A stretch of DNA of 64,000 bases from Silanimonas sp. (GTDB taxonomy: Bacteria > Pseudomonadota > Gammaproteobacteria > Xanthomonadales > Xanthomonadaceae), in the NCBI GenBank assembly GCA_018334015.1, contig JAGXTI010000022.1, forward strand, positions 1 through 64,000, in the 5' to 3' direction. The position numbers and the translations under genes are program-made. The notes under the pieces were generated by a model that searched no databases, was not told the DNA's origin, and saw nothing but the letters and a program-made list of their open reading frames with translations. Positions 30,678 through 38,794 of the stretch are shown here, in pieces (the stretch's first letter is position 1; each line of letters begins with the position of its first letter).

Positions 30678-32654
30678 TCAGAACAGATCGATCGGGTCGA
30701 CGTCGAGCGACCAACGCACCCGCCGCGCCTCGGGCAGGCCGTACCAGGCCGGCACCGCCGCCGTCAGCGCCGCCTGCAAGGCCGATCGCGAGCCTGACCG
30801 CAAGAGCAGGTGCAGGCGGCTTCGACCGGCCCGGCGCGGCATCGGCGCCGGCATCGGTCCGGCAAGGCCCAGCCCCGGCGATCCGGCAAGGCCGCGCACC
30901 ACCGCCTGCAGGAAAGCCTCGGCGGCGGCCGCCTCAACCGCTTCGGCGCGCAGCAGCGCCCAGTGCGCGTAGGGCGGCAGTTCGGCCGCCTCGCGTTCGG
31001 CCAGCAGCACCGCCGCCAGGGCCGGGTAGCCACCGTCCAGCAGCAGGGCCAGCCACGGGTGTTCCGGGTGGTGGGTCTGCAGGATCAGCGTGCCCGGCTG
31101 GCCGGCGCGGCCGGCACGGCCGGCCACCTGCACCAGCAATTGCCCGAGCCGCTCACCGGCGCGGAAATCGACCGAGAACAGGCCCTCGTCGAGCGAGACC
31201 ACCGCCGCCAGGGTCAGCCCGGCGAGGTCGTGGCCCTTGGCCAGCATCTGCGTGCCAACCAGCACGCCGGGGGCCGAGCCCAGTTCGGCCAGACGTCGGG
31301 CGAGGCCGTCCTTGACCGCCGTGGTGTCGCGGTCGACGCGGATCACCGGATGACCGGGCAGGGCGGTGGCCAGTTCGGCCTCGAGGCGTTCGGTGCCCTG
31401 GCCCTGCGGTTGCAGGGCGAGGCTGCCGCAGTCCGGGCAGGCAGGCGGCACCGGAGCGCGGAAACCGCAATGGTGGCAAAGCAGCCGGCGACCGCCGGCG
31501 TGCACCGTGAGGTGGGCGTCGCAGCGTCGGCAGGGTGCGCTCCAGCCGCAGTCGTGGCAGAGCAGCACCGGGGCGTAGCCGCGGCGGTTGCGGAAGACCA
31601 GCGCCTGACCGCCGTGCTCGAGGGTTTCGCTCAGCGCCGCCAGCAACTCCGGACTCAGGCCGGCCTGCAGCCGGCGTTTGCGGACATCGAGCACCCGCAC
31701 GGCCGGCGGCCGCGCCTCGGGATGCGCCCGACGCGGCAGGGCGAGGCGCTGCAGACGTCCCGTGAGCACCTGCCGCAGCGATTCCAGCGAGGGCGTGGCG
31801 CTGCCCAGCAGGACCGGCACGCCCAGCCGTCGGCCGCGCAGCAGGGCGAGATCGCGGGCGTGGTAGCGCACGCCGTCCTGCTGCTTGTAGCTGGCGTCGT
31901 GCTCCTCGTCGACGACGATCAGCCCGGCCTGCAGCAGGGGCGTGAACACCGCCGAGCGGGTGCCGACCAGCACCCGCCCGGCACCGCTGGCCATCGCCGC
32001 GAAGGCCCGGGCCCGTGCGCCATCGCTGCAGCCGGAATGGGCGGCATGCACCTCGACCGTCAATCCGGCCTGCAGCCGCGCCACGGTGGCGGCGATCAGA
32101 CCGATCTCCGGCACCAGCACCAGAGCCTGATGGCCCCGGGCGAGGGCGTGGCGGATGGCGGCAAGGTAGACCTCGGTCTTGCCGGAGCCGGTCACGCCCT
32201 CCAGCAGGAAACCGGCGTAGTCCTCCACGGCGGTGATCGCGGCCACGGCGGCCTGCTGTTCGGGATTGAGCGGCAGGCCCTCGGCCTGCGGCCACGCGCG
32301 TGCCGGTCGCGCCGCCGGCAGCGGCTTGCCCTCGCGCAGCGGCGTGGGCAAGGCGGTCGCCCAGACCTCGCCGAAGGGCGCGTGGTAGTAGCGGGCGACG
32401 AACGCCAGCAGGCCCCAGGCCTCGGCGGTGAACAGAGGCTGGGCGTCGAGCCGGGCCTCCACCGGCTTGAGTGGGCCGTTGCCGGTGGCCGGGCCGCAAC
32501 CGACCACCACACCCACCAGACGCGAGCGGCCGAACGGCACCCGCACCCGGCAACCCAGCCAGTCCGGCCCGGCCGGTTCGCCGGCCGGCGGCGCGTAGTC
32601 GAAGGCCTGCGGCAAGGGACGCGGCAGGGCCACCTGCAGGACGGGTGGGGGCAT
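30678..32654 (-). CDS. priA: Primosomal helicase PriA
   Basis: A 658-residue replication-restart helicase. The ATG at 32654 begins PPVLQVALPRPLPQAFDYAP, the normal 3'-fork-binding domain; the upstream open frame to 32720 is unsupported. Helicase motifs are GVTGSGKTEVYLAAI and VVDEEHDASYKQQDG. The zinc-binding insertion shows CHDCGWSAPCRRC and CHHCGF, then CPDCGS, giving eight cysteines. It reloads DnaB at collapsed forks. It is somewhat shorter than the E. coli protein (732). Its upstream region carries DnaA-box-like sites. Confidence 0.95.
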   Translation of the reverse strand: MPPPVLQVALPRPLPQAFDYAPPAGEPAGPDWLGCRVRVPFGRSRLVGVVVGCGPATGNGPLKPVEARLDAQPLFTAEAWGLLAFVARYYHAPFGEVWATALPTPLREGKPLPAARPARAWPQAEGLPLNPEQQAAVAAITAVEDYAGFLLEGVTGSGKTEVYLAAIRHALARGHQALVLVPEIGLIAATVARLQAGLTVEVHAAHSGCSDGARARAFAAMASGAGRVLVGTRSAVFTPLLQAGLIVVDEEHDASYKQQDGVRYHARDLALLRGRRLGVPVLLGSATPSLESLRQVLTGRLQRLALPRRAHPEARPPAVRVLDVRKRRLQAGLSPELLAALSETLEHGGQALVFRNRRGYAPVLLCHDCGWSAPCRRCDAHLTVHAGGRRLLCHHCGFRAPVPPACPDCGSLALQPQGQGTERLEAELATALPGHPVIRVDRDTTAVKDGLARRLAELGSAPGVLVGTQMLAKGHDLAGLTLAAVVSLDEGLFSVDFRAGERLGQLLVQVAGRAGRAGQPGTLILQTHHPEHPWLALLLDGGYPALAAVLLAEREAAELPPYAHWALLRAEAVEAAAAEAFLQAVVRGLAGSPGLGLAGPMPAPMPRRAGRSRLHLLLRSGSRSALQAALTAAVPAWYGLPEARRVRWSLDVDPIDLF

Positions 32655-33065
32655 GCGGCCAGTGTAACGACCGGTGCGCCGAGCCGGTGGCCTGCGGCGG
32701 CGTCGAGGAAGTGCCGGCAAGCTCTTGATTCCCGGTGCCCCGCGGCCTTATCCACACCCGCTGTGGACAAGTCTGTGGACGGCAGTGGGACCGGGACTGC
32801 GCAGCGCCCGTCCGTGGCGGCTCGCGGCCAGCCTGATGATTTTTTCGTCAAACCGAAATAATCCAATAAAAACAACAGCTTGAGCGGTGATGAAGGGATG
32901 TCGGAGGCGTGTCGGTGCTCGTCGTCGGCCGATCGACCGAGGCCCGTCGGGGTGTGCACAACCGCGACCGGCCCCCGGCCCGCGCCACGGGCGGTGGAGC
33001 CTGCTTTGTGACGGCTGTCAACTCCTTCGCAGGGCCGGTGGCTCCGGCGCCGGCGAGCGCCGCAG
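32655..33065. other. Intergenic region with DnaA-like sites and an AT-rich patch
   Basis: This 411-bp gap before the DUF3106 gene's promoter has no supported gene. It contains the inverted DnaA-box-like pair at 32748-32770. About 65 bp further on is a markedly AT-rich stretch (32837-32878, with TGATTTTTTCGTC and CCAATAAAAACAAC), unusual in this GC-rich setting. Nothing recognisable lies in 32890-33065. Confidence 0.6.
32748..32780. promoter_or_regulatory. Inverted pair of DnaA-box-like 9-mers
   Basis: TTATCCACA (32748-32756) is an exact DnaA box. After CCCGC comes TGTGGACAA (32762-32770), the reverse of TTGTCCACA, which differs by one base. TGTGGAC occurs again at 32774-32780. Together they also form a near-palindrome. 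They may bind DnaA upstream of priA or be an operator for another factor. Confidence 0.5.
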
Positions 33066-33094
33066 GTGACGCCCCGCCGGGGCCTGCCTAGACT
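33066..33094 (+). promoter_or_regulatory. Putative promoter for a leaderless DUF3106 mRNA
   Basis: GTGACG (33066-33071, four of six matches to TTGACA), a 17-bp spacer and TAGACT (33089-33094). Transcription should start about 7 bp after the -10 box, which is the GTG start codon at 33102 itself. Confidence 0.45.
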
Positions 33095-33101
33095 GCACAC
33101 C

Positions 33102-34643
33102 GTGCCCACCACCCCGCCCCCCGCCTTGGCCGCTTTTTTGCGCGGCATCGAACCGCGTGCCGACGTGCTGCTGCGCGCCTTGGCCGGCCCCGGCCTCGAC
33201 AGCGCCGCCCTGCTGACCCGGCTGCGTGCCGAGTTCGGCGAGCGCGCGGCCCGCCTGCCGCTCGCCGAATGGCCGTTGCGTTACTGGGGGCTGCTGCTGG
33301 CGGCTCCGGAACTGCAGGAACCGGGCAGCGGACTGCCGCGCCATCCGCTCTACGCTCTGGCCCCGACCCGCCGCCTCGCCCTGCTGCTGCGGCTGGTGGT
33401 CGGTCTGGAACCGGCCGGCGCGGCGCGGGTGTTGGGTCTTTCCGAAACTGCCCATCAGGCGCTTTTGACCGATGCCGAGCAGAAACTGGCCGAGGCCGGG
33501 GTCGGCCCGGCCGTGCTGCTGCGCTGGCAGGAGGGGTTCCAGCAGCAGGTGCGGGCCGCCAGCCCGTCCCGTCTGGAACGCGATCCTGCCATCACGCCGG
33601 CCGCCGCCCATCCACCCTTTGCCCTGAGTCCGCGGCAGGCCGTCGCCGAACCACCCGCCCCGGCCCAGCGCCAGGTCGCCGGGCCGGCTCGCCTGGCCGG
33701 CCTGCGTGCCCGCCTGCGTCGTCGGCCGGGGTCGCCGCAGCGCTGGCTGCTCGGGCTCCTGCTGCTCCTGCTGCTGGCGGCCTTGGCCGCGACCTTCCGC
33801 TGGCCGCCCGCGCCCTCGGCCCCAGCGCCCGCGGGTGCGGTGCAGGCCTTGGCCGCGCCTGCGCCGCCGCCCCAGGCTGGGCTCGAGGACCGGCTGCTGG
33901 TCGATCCCGACCTCGACCTGCTGCTGGCCGCCGAGGATGCCCCCTGGCGGCTGGGCGTGGGCCTGCTCAGCTGGTGGTCGGCCGAGCGCGGCGATGCCTT
34001 GCCGGCGCTGGCGCCGATGGCGCCGGCAGCGATCGCTCTGGACTGGTCGGCCCTGCCGGTGGCGGTACGGGCGCGGTTGAACGAAGTCGAGGCGGCCTGG
34101 CCGGCGCTGGCTCCGGACGAGCAGGCCGCGCTGCTTGCTCGGGTCGAGCGTTGGCAGGCGGCCTCTGTCGAGCAGCGTCGCGCATGGCTTGCGGCCTATG
34201 CCGAGTGGCTGGCGCGCCCGGCCCTGGAGCGCGCCACCCTGCGCGCCCGCCATGCCGAATGGCGGGCCCTGGAAGCCGGCGAGCAGCAGGCCCTGGACGC
34301 CCTGGCGGCGGCCTGGCGGGCTTTGCCCGAGCCCGAGCGGCAGGCCTTGGCCGAGGCCTTCGCCGCCCTGCCCCCGGCTGTCCGCGAGGACTGGGGGCTG
34401 GGGCCGCGACTGGGCCGCCAGCTGCCGGGCCTGCGGCCACTGCTGGCCTTCGTGCCGGCCGGCCAGCAGTTCGCCCTGATCGATGCGATCGACAAACTGG
34501 ACGATGCCGAACGGGCCGCGCTGGCCGAGCGCATCGCCCGGATGGGCACGGCCGAGCGCGCCGCCCTGCGCGCCGCGGTGCTGGCTGCCGAGCCGGCCGC
34601 CCGTAGTGGCCTGCTGCGGGTGGCGACCGCGCGCCCAGAGTGA
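33102..34643 (+). CDS. DUF3106 protein with sigma-region-4-like N-terminus
   Basis: A 513-residue membrane protein. GTG 33102 is preferred because a good promoter places transcription start there; GTG 33066 is the -35 box. The N-terminal ~130 residues contain LAPTRRLALLLRLVVGLEPA followed by GAARVLGLSETAHQALLTDAEQKL, resembling the helix-turn-helix of sigma region 4, with no region 2. A basic stretch precedes one transmembrane helix (RWLLGLLLLLLLAALAATF). The C-terminal half is helical DUF3106 repeats of about 20-25 residues (ARLNEVEAAWPALAPDEQAA, ERWQAASVEQRRAWLAAYAE, ERQALAEAFAALPPAVRE). It looks like a transcription-like sensor anchored in the membrane with a periplasmic helical repeat domain; the function is unknown. 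It overlaps the MATE gene by GTGA. Confidence 0.7.
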   Translation: MPTTPPPALAAFLRGIEPRADVLLRALAGPGLDSAALLTRLRAEFGERAARLPLAEWPLRYWGLLLAAPELQEPGSGLPRHPLYALAPTRRLALLLRLVVGLEPAGAARVLGLSETAHQALLTDAEQKLAEAGVGPAVLLRWQEGFQQQVRAASPSRLERDPAITPAAAHPPFALSPRQAVAEPPAPAQRQVAGPARLAGLRARLRRRPGSPQRWLLGLLLLLLLAALAATFRWPPAPSAPAPAGAVQALAAPAPPPQAGLEDRLLVDPDLDLLLAAEDAPWRLGVGLLSWWSAERGDALPALAPMAPAAIALDWSALPVAVRARLNEVEAAWPALAPDEQAALLARVERWQAASVEQRRAWLAAYAEWLARPALERATLRARHAEWRALEAGEQQALDALAAAWRALPEPERQALAEAFAALPPAVREDWGLGPRLGRQLPGLRPLLAFVPAGQQFALIDAIDKLDDAERAALAERIARMGTAERAALRAAVLAAEPAARSGLLRVATARPE

Positions 34644-36058
34644 GCAGCCATCCCGCCGCCACCGGCCAGCCCGGGCGCTGGCGTCGCGAGCTGCGTGCCA
34701 CCGCCCTGCTGTCGGCACCGCTGGTGGTGGGCCAACTCGCCTCGATGGGCATGAACGTGGTGGTCACCGTGCTGGCCGGCCGCGACGACACCGCCACCCT
34801 GGCCGCCATCGGCATCGGCGCGCCGGCTTGGTCGGTGGTCATCCTGCTCTGCATCGGCGTGCTGATGGCGGTGCCACCGACGGTGGCGCAGCTGGCCGGG
34901 GGCGGGCGCCGTGGCGAGATCGGCGCGGTGGCGCGGCAGGCCCTGTGGCTGGCTCTGGGTCTGGGCCTGGGCCTTTTGCTGCTGATCCGCGCCGCGCCGG
35001 CCGCGCTGGCTGGGTTCATCGATCCGGCCCTGATGCCGGGGGTGCGCGATTACCTGCTGGGCATCGGCTGGGGGGCTCCGGCCTTGGCCCTGTATTTCGC
35101 CCTGCGCTACGTCGCCGAAGGGGTGGCCTGGACGGTGCCGACCATGCTGGTCGGTGCGAGCGGCCTCGCCCTGCTGCCGTTTCTGGGCCAGGCCCTGATG
35201 CTGGGCAGCGGGCCACTGCCGGCGCTGGGGGCCGGCGGCCTCGGCTTGGCGGTGGCCCTGGCACTCTGGTGGCAGGTGCTGGCGATGGCCCTGACCCTGT
35301 GGCGCTCCAGGCGCTGCGCCGATCTGGGCCTGTTCGTCCGTTTCGATCCGCCGCAGCCCGTGGTGATCGGCCGCCTGTTGCGCCTCGGTGTGCCGATGGG
35401 CCTCGCCATCTTCATGGAGGGCAGCCTGTTCGTCGCCACCGCCCTGCTGATCGCCACGCTGGGGCCCTTGCCGATCGCCACCCACCAGGTCGCCATCCTG
35501 GCGGCCTCGGTGGCCTTCATGGTGCCGCTCGGGGTGGCCATGGGCACCACCGTGCGGGTCGGCCAGGCCGCGGGCGCCGGCGATGCCGAGGGGGTGCGCT
35601 GGGCGGCACGGGCCGGCTGGGGGCTGGGCCTTGCCACCCAGACCGGCTCCGCCCTGCTGCTGGCCTTGGGCGGAACGACGATCGCCGGCCTGATCAGCCG
35701 CGACCCGGCGGTGGTCGGATTGGCCGCTTCGCTGATGCTGCTGGCCGCCGTGTTCCAGTTCGCCGACGGCCTGCAGGCGATCTCCGGCGGGGCCCTGCGC
35801 GGCCTCAAGGACGTCCGTATGCCGGCTCTGATCACGGTGTTCAGCTACTGGGGCGTCGGCCTGCCCACCGGGGTGCTGCTGGGCGGGGTCGGCGGCGCCG
35901 GCGGGGTGCTGGTGTTCGGCCTGGGCTGGGGCCCGACCGGCTACTGGATCGGCCTGATCCTTGGCCTCTCGGTGGCCGCCGTGCTGCTGACCTGGCGCTT
36001 CGTGGCGCGCTCCTCACGTGACCTTCGGCCGGTGACCGCAAGCCGCGGAAACGGCTAA
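34640..36058 (+). CDS. MATE-family efflux transporter
   Basis: A 472-residue inner-membrane exporter with about twelve hydrophobic helices in two similar halves. TALLSAPLVVGQLASMGMN is the typical first helix, with ATLAAIGIGAPAWSVVILL and HQVAILAASVAFMVPLGVAMG in the later helices. The family exports cationic drugs with Na+ or H+, and this one resembles the NorM branch. It starts at GTG 34640, overlapping the DUF3106 stop by 4 bp, which ties expression of the two together. Substrates are unknown. Confidence 0.9.
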   Translation: MSSHPAATGQPGRWRRELRATALLSAPLVVGQLASMGMNVVVTVLAGRDDTATLAAIGIGAPAWSVVILLCIGVLMAVPPTVAQLAGGGRRGEIGAVARQALWLALGLGLGLLLLIRAAPAALAGFIDPALMPGVRDYLLGIGWGAPALALYFALRYVAEGVAWTVPTMLVGASGLALLPFLGQALMLGSGPLPALGAGGLGLAVALALWWQVLAMALTLWRSRRCADLGLFVRFDPPQPVVIGRLLRLGVPMGLAIFMEGSLFVATALLIATLGPLPIATHQVAILAASVAFMVPLGVAMGTTVRVGQAAGAGDAEGVRWAARAGWGLGLATQTGSALLLALGGTTIAGLISRDPAVVGLAASLMLLAAVFQFADGLQAISGGALRGLKDVRMPALITVFSYWGVGLPTGVLLGGVGGAGGVLVFGLGWGPTGYWIGLILGLSVAAVLLTWRFVARSSRDLRPVTASRGNG

Positions 36059-36090
36059 GGTCGCAAAGATCCCCCGAGGAACCTTTCCCG

Positions 36091-37959
36091 ATGAACACCA
36101 GCGCTCCCCGTCCCGGCCCGGTCCGCCGCATCCTCGGCGGACTCTGGTACGGCCTCACCTTCACCCGCCAGCTGGTGTTCAACCTGCTGTTCCTCGCCCT
36201 CGTCCTGCTGCTGCTCGCCGCCCTGCTGCGTGGGCCGGCCCTTGCGCCGCTGCAGCCGCAGTCGGCGCTGGTGCTCGAACTCGACGGCCGACTGGTCGAG
36301 CAGTTCACCCGTTCGCCGATCGACCGCCTGCTGGCCCAGGCCAGCGGCGACGAGGCCGGCGCCGAGTTGCAGCTTCGTGACCTGCTGCGCGCGCTGGACG
36401 CGGCGGCGAAGGACCCGAAGATCGAGCGCGTGGTGCTGAAGACCGACGGCTTCTCGGCTTCGGGTTTCGCGGCCCTGCGCGAACTCGGCGCGGCGCTCGA
36501 CGCGGTGCGCGCCGCCGACAAAGACGTGATCGCCTGGGGCGTGGGTTTCGACCAGGTCGGCTACTACCTGGCCGCTCGCGCCGACGAGGTCTTCATGGAC
36601 CCCGAGGGCCTCGTGCTGATCGAGGGCATCGGCCGCTACCGGCCCTACTACCGCGAGTTGCTCGCCGACAAGCTCGGCATCGACGTGCACCTGTTCCGCG
36701 TCGGCGAATTCAAGAGCGCCGCCGAACCCTTCGTGCTCGACGGCAGTTCGCCGGAGGCACGCGAGGCCGACCTGCACTGGATGGGCGATCTCTGGCAGCG
36801 CTACCTCGCCGAGGTCTCGGCGGCGCGCGGTTTCGCCGAGGGCGAACTGGCTGCACTGATCGACGCCTTCCCGCAGCGCTTGCAGGCGGTGGAGGGCGAT
36901 TTCGCCCGACTCGCCCTGGAATCGCGGTTGATCGATGCCACCAAGACCAGCGAACAACTCGAGACCCTGCTCGCTGAGCGCGGCGCCGCCGATGAGGAGC
37001 AGGGCTTCCGGCAGGTCAATCTGCAGCGCTTCCTCGCCCATGCCGGCGCCGCTCCGGCGCCCACCCAGGCGCAGCCGGGGATCGGCATCGTTGTCGCCCA
37101 GGGTGTCATCACCGACGGCAAGCAGCCGCCCGGCACGGTCGGCGGCGACAGCACCTCGGCCCTGCTGCGCCAGGCCCGTGAGGACGCCTCGATCGGCGCC
37201 GTGGTGCTGCGGGTCGATTCGCCGGGGGGCGGCGTCTACCCCTCCGAGCAGATCCGCCGCGAGGTGGTGAAGCTGCAGGAGGCCGGCAAACCGGTGGTGG
37301 TGTCGATGGGCAATGTCGCCGCCTCCGGCGGCTACTGGATCTCGATGAACGCCGACGCCATCCTCGCCGACCCTTCGACCATCACCGGCTCGATCGGCAT
37401 CTTCGGCCTGTTCATGAGCGGTCCGCGGGCCCTGGAAAAGATCGGCGTGCGCACCGACGGCGTCGGCACCACGCCGCTGGCCGGGGCCTTCGACCCGACC
37501 CGGCCGCTGGTGCCCGAGGTGGGCACCCTGATCCAGGCCTTCGTCGACCACGGTTACCGGCAGTTCGTCGGCAAGATCGCCGAGGCCCGCGAAACCGAAG
37601 TTGCCGCCATCGATGCGGTTGCCCGCGGTCGGGTCTGGAGCGGGGCGCAGGCCAAGACGCACGGCCTGGTCGATGCCCTGGGCGGGCTGGGCGATGCGGT
37701 GGCGCGGGCGCGCGAGCTGGCTGAGCTCGATGCCGGAGCGGCGATCGCCTACGTCGAGGCGCCGCTCTCGCCCTTCCAGCAGATCTTGGCCGACATGAAC
37801 CGCAGCGCCCACCTGCAGGGCCTGGCCCCGATGCTGGCACCGGCTTTCCTGCTGCTGGGCGAGACCCGCAGCCAGCAGGTGGTCGACGACCTCGCCTTCC
37901 TCAAGGACAGCCAGGGCCGGCCGTTCCGCGAGGTGGCGCACTGTTTCTGCGGGCTCTGA
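36091..37959 (+). CDS. sppA: Signal peptide peptidase SppA, 67K type
   Basis: A 622-residue S49 protease with an AGGAA site before the ATG. One N-terminal transmembrane helix (LVFNLLFLALVLLLLAALL) anchors two tandem S49 domains. The catalytic lysine is in VGEFKSAAEPF (about Lys208) and the catalytic serine in NVAASGGYWIS (about Ser412), close to the E. coli positions. It digests leftover signal peptides in the membrane. It appears to be its own unit, 32 bp after the MATE gene; an overlapping SDR gene follows 16 bp later. Confidence 0.95.
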   Translation: MNTSAPRPGPVRRILGGLWYGLTFTRQLVFNLLFLALVLLLLAALLRGPALAPLQPQSALVLELDGRLVEQFTRSPIDRLLAQASGDEAGAELQLRDLLRALDAAAKDPKIERVVLKTDGFSASGFAALRELGAALDAVRAADKDVIAWGVGFDQVGYYLAARADEVFMDPEGLVLIEGIGRYRPYYRELLADKLGIDVHLFRVGEFKSAAEPFVLDGSSPEAREADLHWMGDLWQRYLAEVSAARGFAEGELAALIDAFPQRLQAVEGDFARLALESRLIDATKTSEQLETLLAERGAADEEQGFRQVNLQRFLAHAGAAPAPTQAQPGIGIVVAQGVITDGKQPPGTVGGDSTSALLRQAREDASIGAVVLRVDSPGGGVYPSEQIRREVVKLQEAGKPVVVSMGNVAASGGYWISMNADAILADPSTITGSIGIFGLFMSGPRALEKIGVRTDGVGTTPLAGAFDPTRPLVPEVGTLIQAFVDHGYRQFVGKIAEARETEVAAIDAVARGRVWSGAQAKTHGLVDALGGLGDAVARARELAELDAGAAIAYVEAPLSPFQQILADMNRSAHLQGLAPMLAPAFLLLGETRSQQVVDDLAFLKDSQGRPFREVAHCFCGL

Positions 37960-37975
37960 TCCGGGTCGCCGGGTG

Positions 37976-38782
37976 ATGGCTGCCGCACGCTGGCGCCTCG
38001 ACGGCCGGGTCGCGCTGGTCACCGGCGCCAGCGCCGGCATCGGTCGGGCCACCGTGGCCGAGCTGCTGGGTCTGGGCGCCACCGTGCTGGCCTGCGCCCG
38101 CGACCCGGCCACCCTGGAAGCGGCCGCTATCGAATGGCGCGAGGACGCCGCGCTGCGAGCGGCGGCAGGCGGCGAAGGGCCGAGCGGCGAGGCCCATGTG
38201 CTGGCCTGCGACATCGCCGAGGCGGCCGGCCGCGAGGCGCTGTTCGACTGGATCGAGGGTCTGGGGCTGGGCCTGTCGATCCTCGTCAACAACGTCGGCA
38301 CCAATCAACGCCGGCCGGCCATGGACTACGACGAGGCCGAGTGGCGGGCGATCTTCGAGACCAACCTGTTCAGCGCCTTCGAGCTGTGCCGCAACGCCTA
38401 CCCGCTGCTGCGCCAGCAGGCCTGTTCGAGCATCGTCAACGTCGGTTCGGTCTCGGGCGCCACCCACGTGCGCACCGGCGCGCCCTACGGCATGAGCAAG
38501 GCGGGGCTGCACCAGCTCAGCCGCAACCTCGCCGTCGAGTGGGCGGCCGAGGGCATCCGGGTCAATGCCGTGCTGCCCTGGTACATCCGCACCCGCCGCA
38601 CCTCGCCGGCTCTGGCCGACCCCGACTACCTGGAGGCGGTGCTGGAGCGCACGCCGATGGCGCGCATCGGCGAACCCGAGGAGGTGGCCGCCGCCATCGC
38701 CTTCCTCTGCCTGCCGGCGGCGGGCTACATCACCGGCCAGTGCCTGGCGGTGGATGGCGGCTTTTTGGCCCAGGGCTTCTGA
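37976..38782 (+). CDS. Short-chain dehydrogenase, tropinone-reductase-like
   Basis: A 268-residue classical SDR; a GTG lies one codon before the ATG used here. VTGASAGIGRATVAELLGLG binds NADP(H), NNVGTNQRRPAMDYDEAEW is strikingly like the plant tropinone-reductase group, and the catalytic residues are in GSVSG and YGMSK. The C-terminal GYITGQCLAVDGGF is the usual SDR ending. Bacterial members of this subgroup reduce ketones; the substrate is unknown. It is convergent with the protease gene, with 12 bp between stops. Confidence 0.88.
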   Translation: MAAARWRLDGRVALVTGASAGIGRATVAELLGLGATVLACARDPATLEAAAIEWREDAALRAAAGGEGPSGEAHVLACDIAEAAGREALFDWIEGLGLGLSILVNNVGTNQRRPAMDYDEAEWRAIFETNLFSAFELCRNAYPLLRQQACSSIVNVGSVSGATHVRTGAPYGMSKAGLHQLSRNLAVEWAAEGIRVNAVLPWYIRTRRTSPALADPDYLEAVLERTPMARIGEPEEVAAAIAFLCLPAAGYITGQCLAVDGGFLAQGF

Positions 38783-38794
38783 GCCGCCGCGCCT

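Noticed and set aside
32748-32880. Possible oriC
   Set aside because: Too few DnaA boxes and no dnaA, dnaN, rpmH or gidA nearby.
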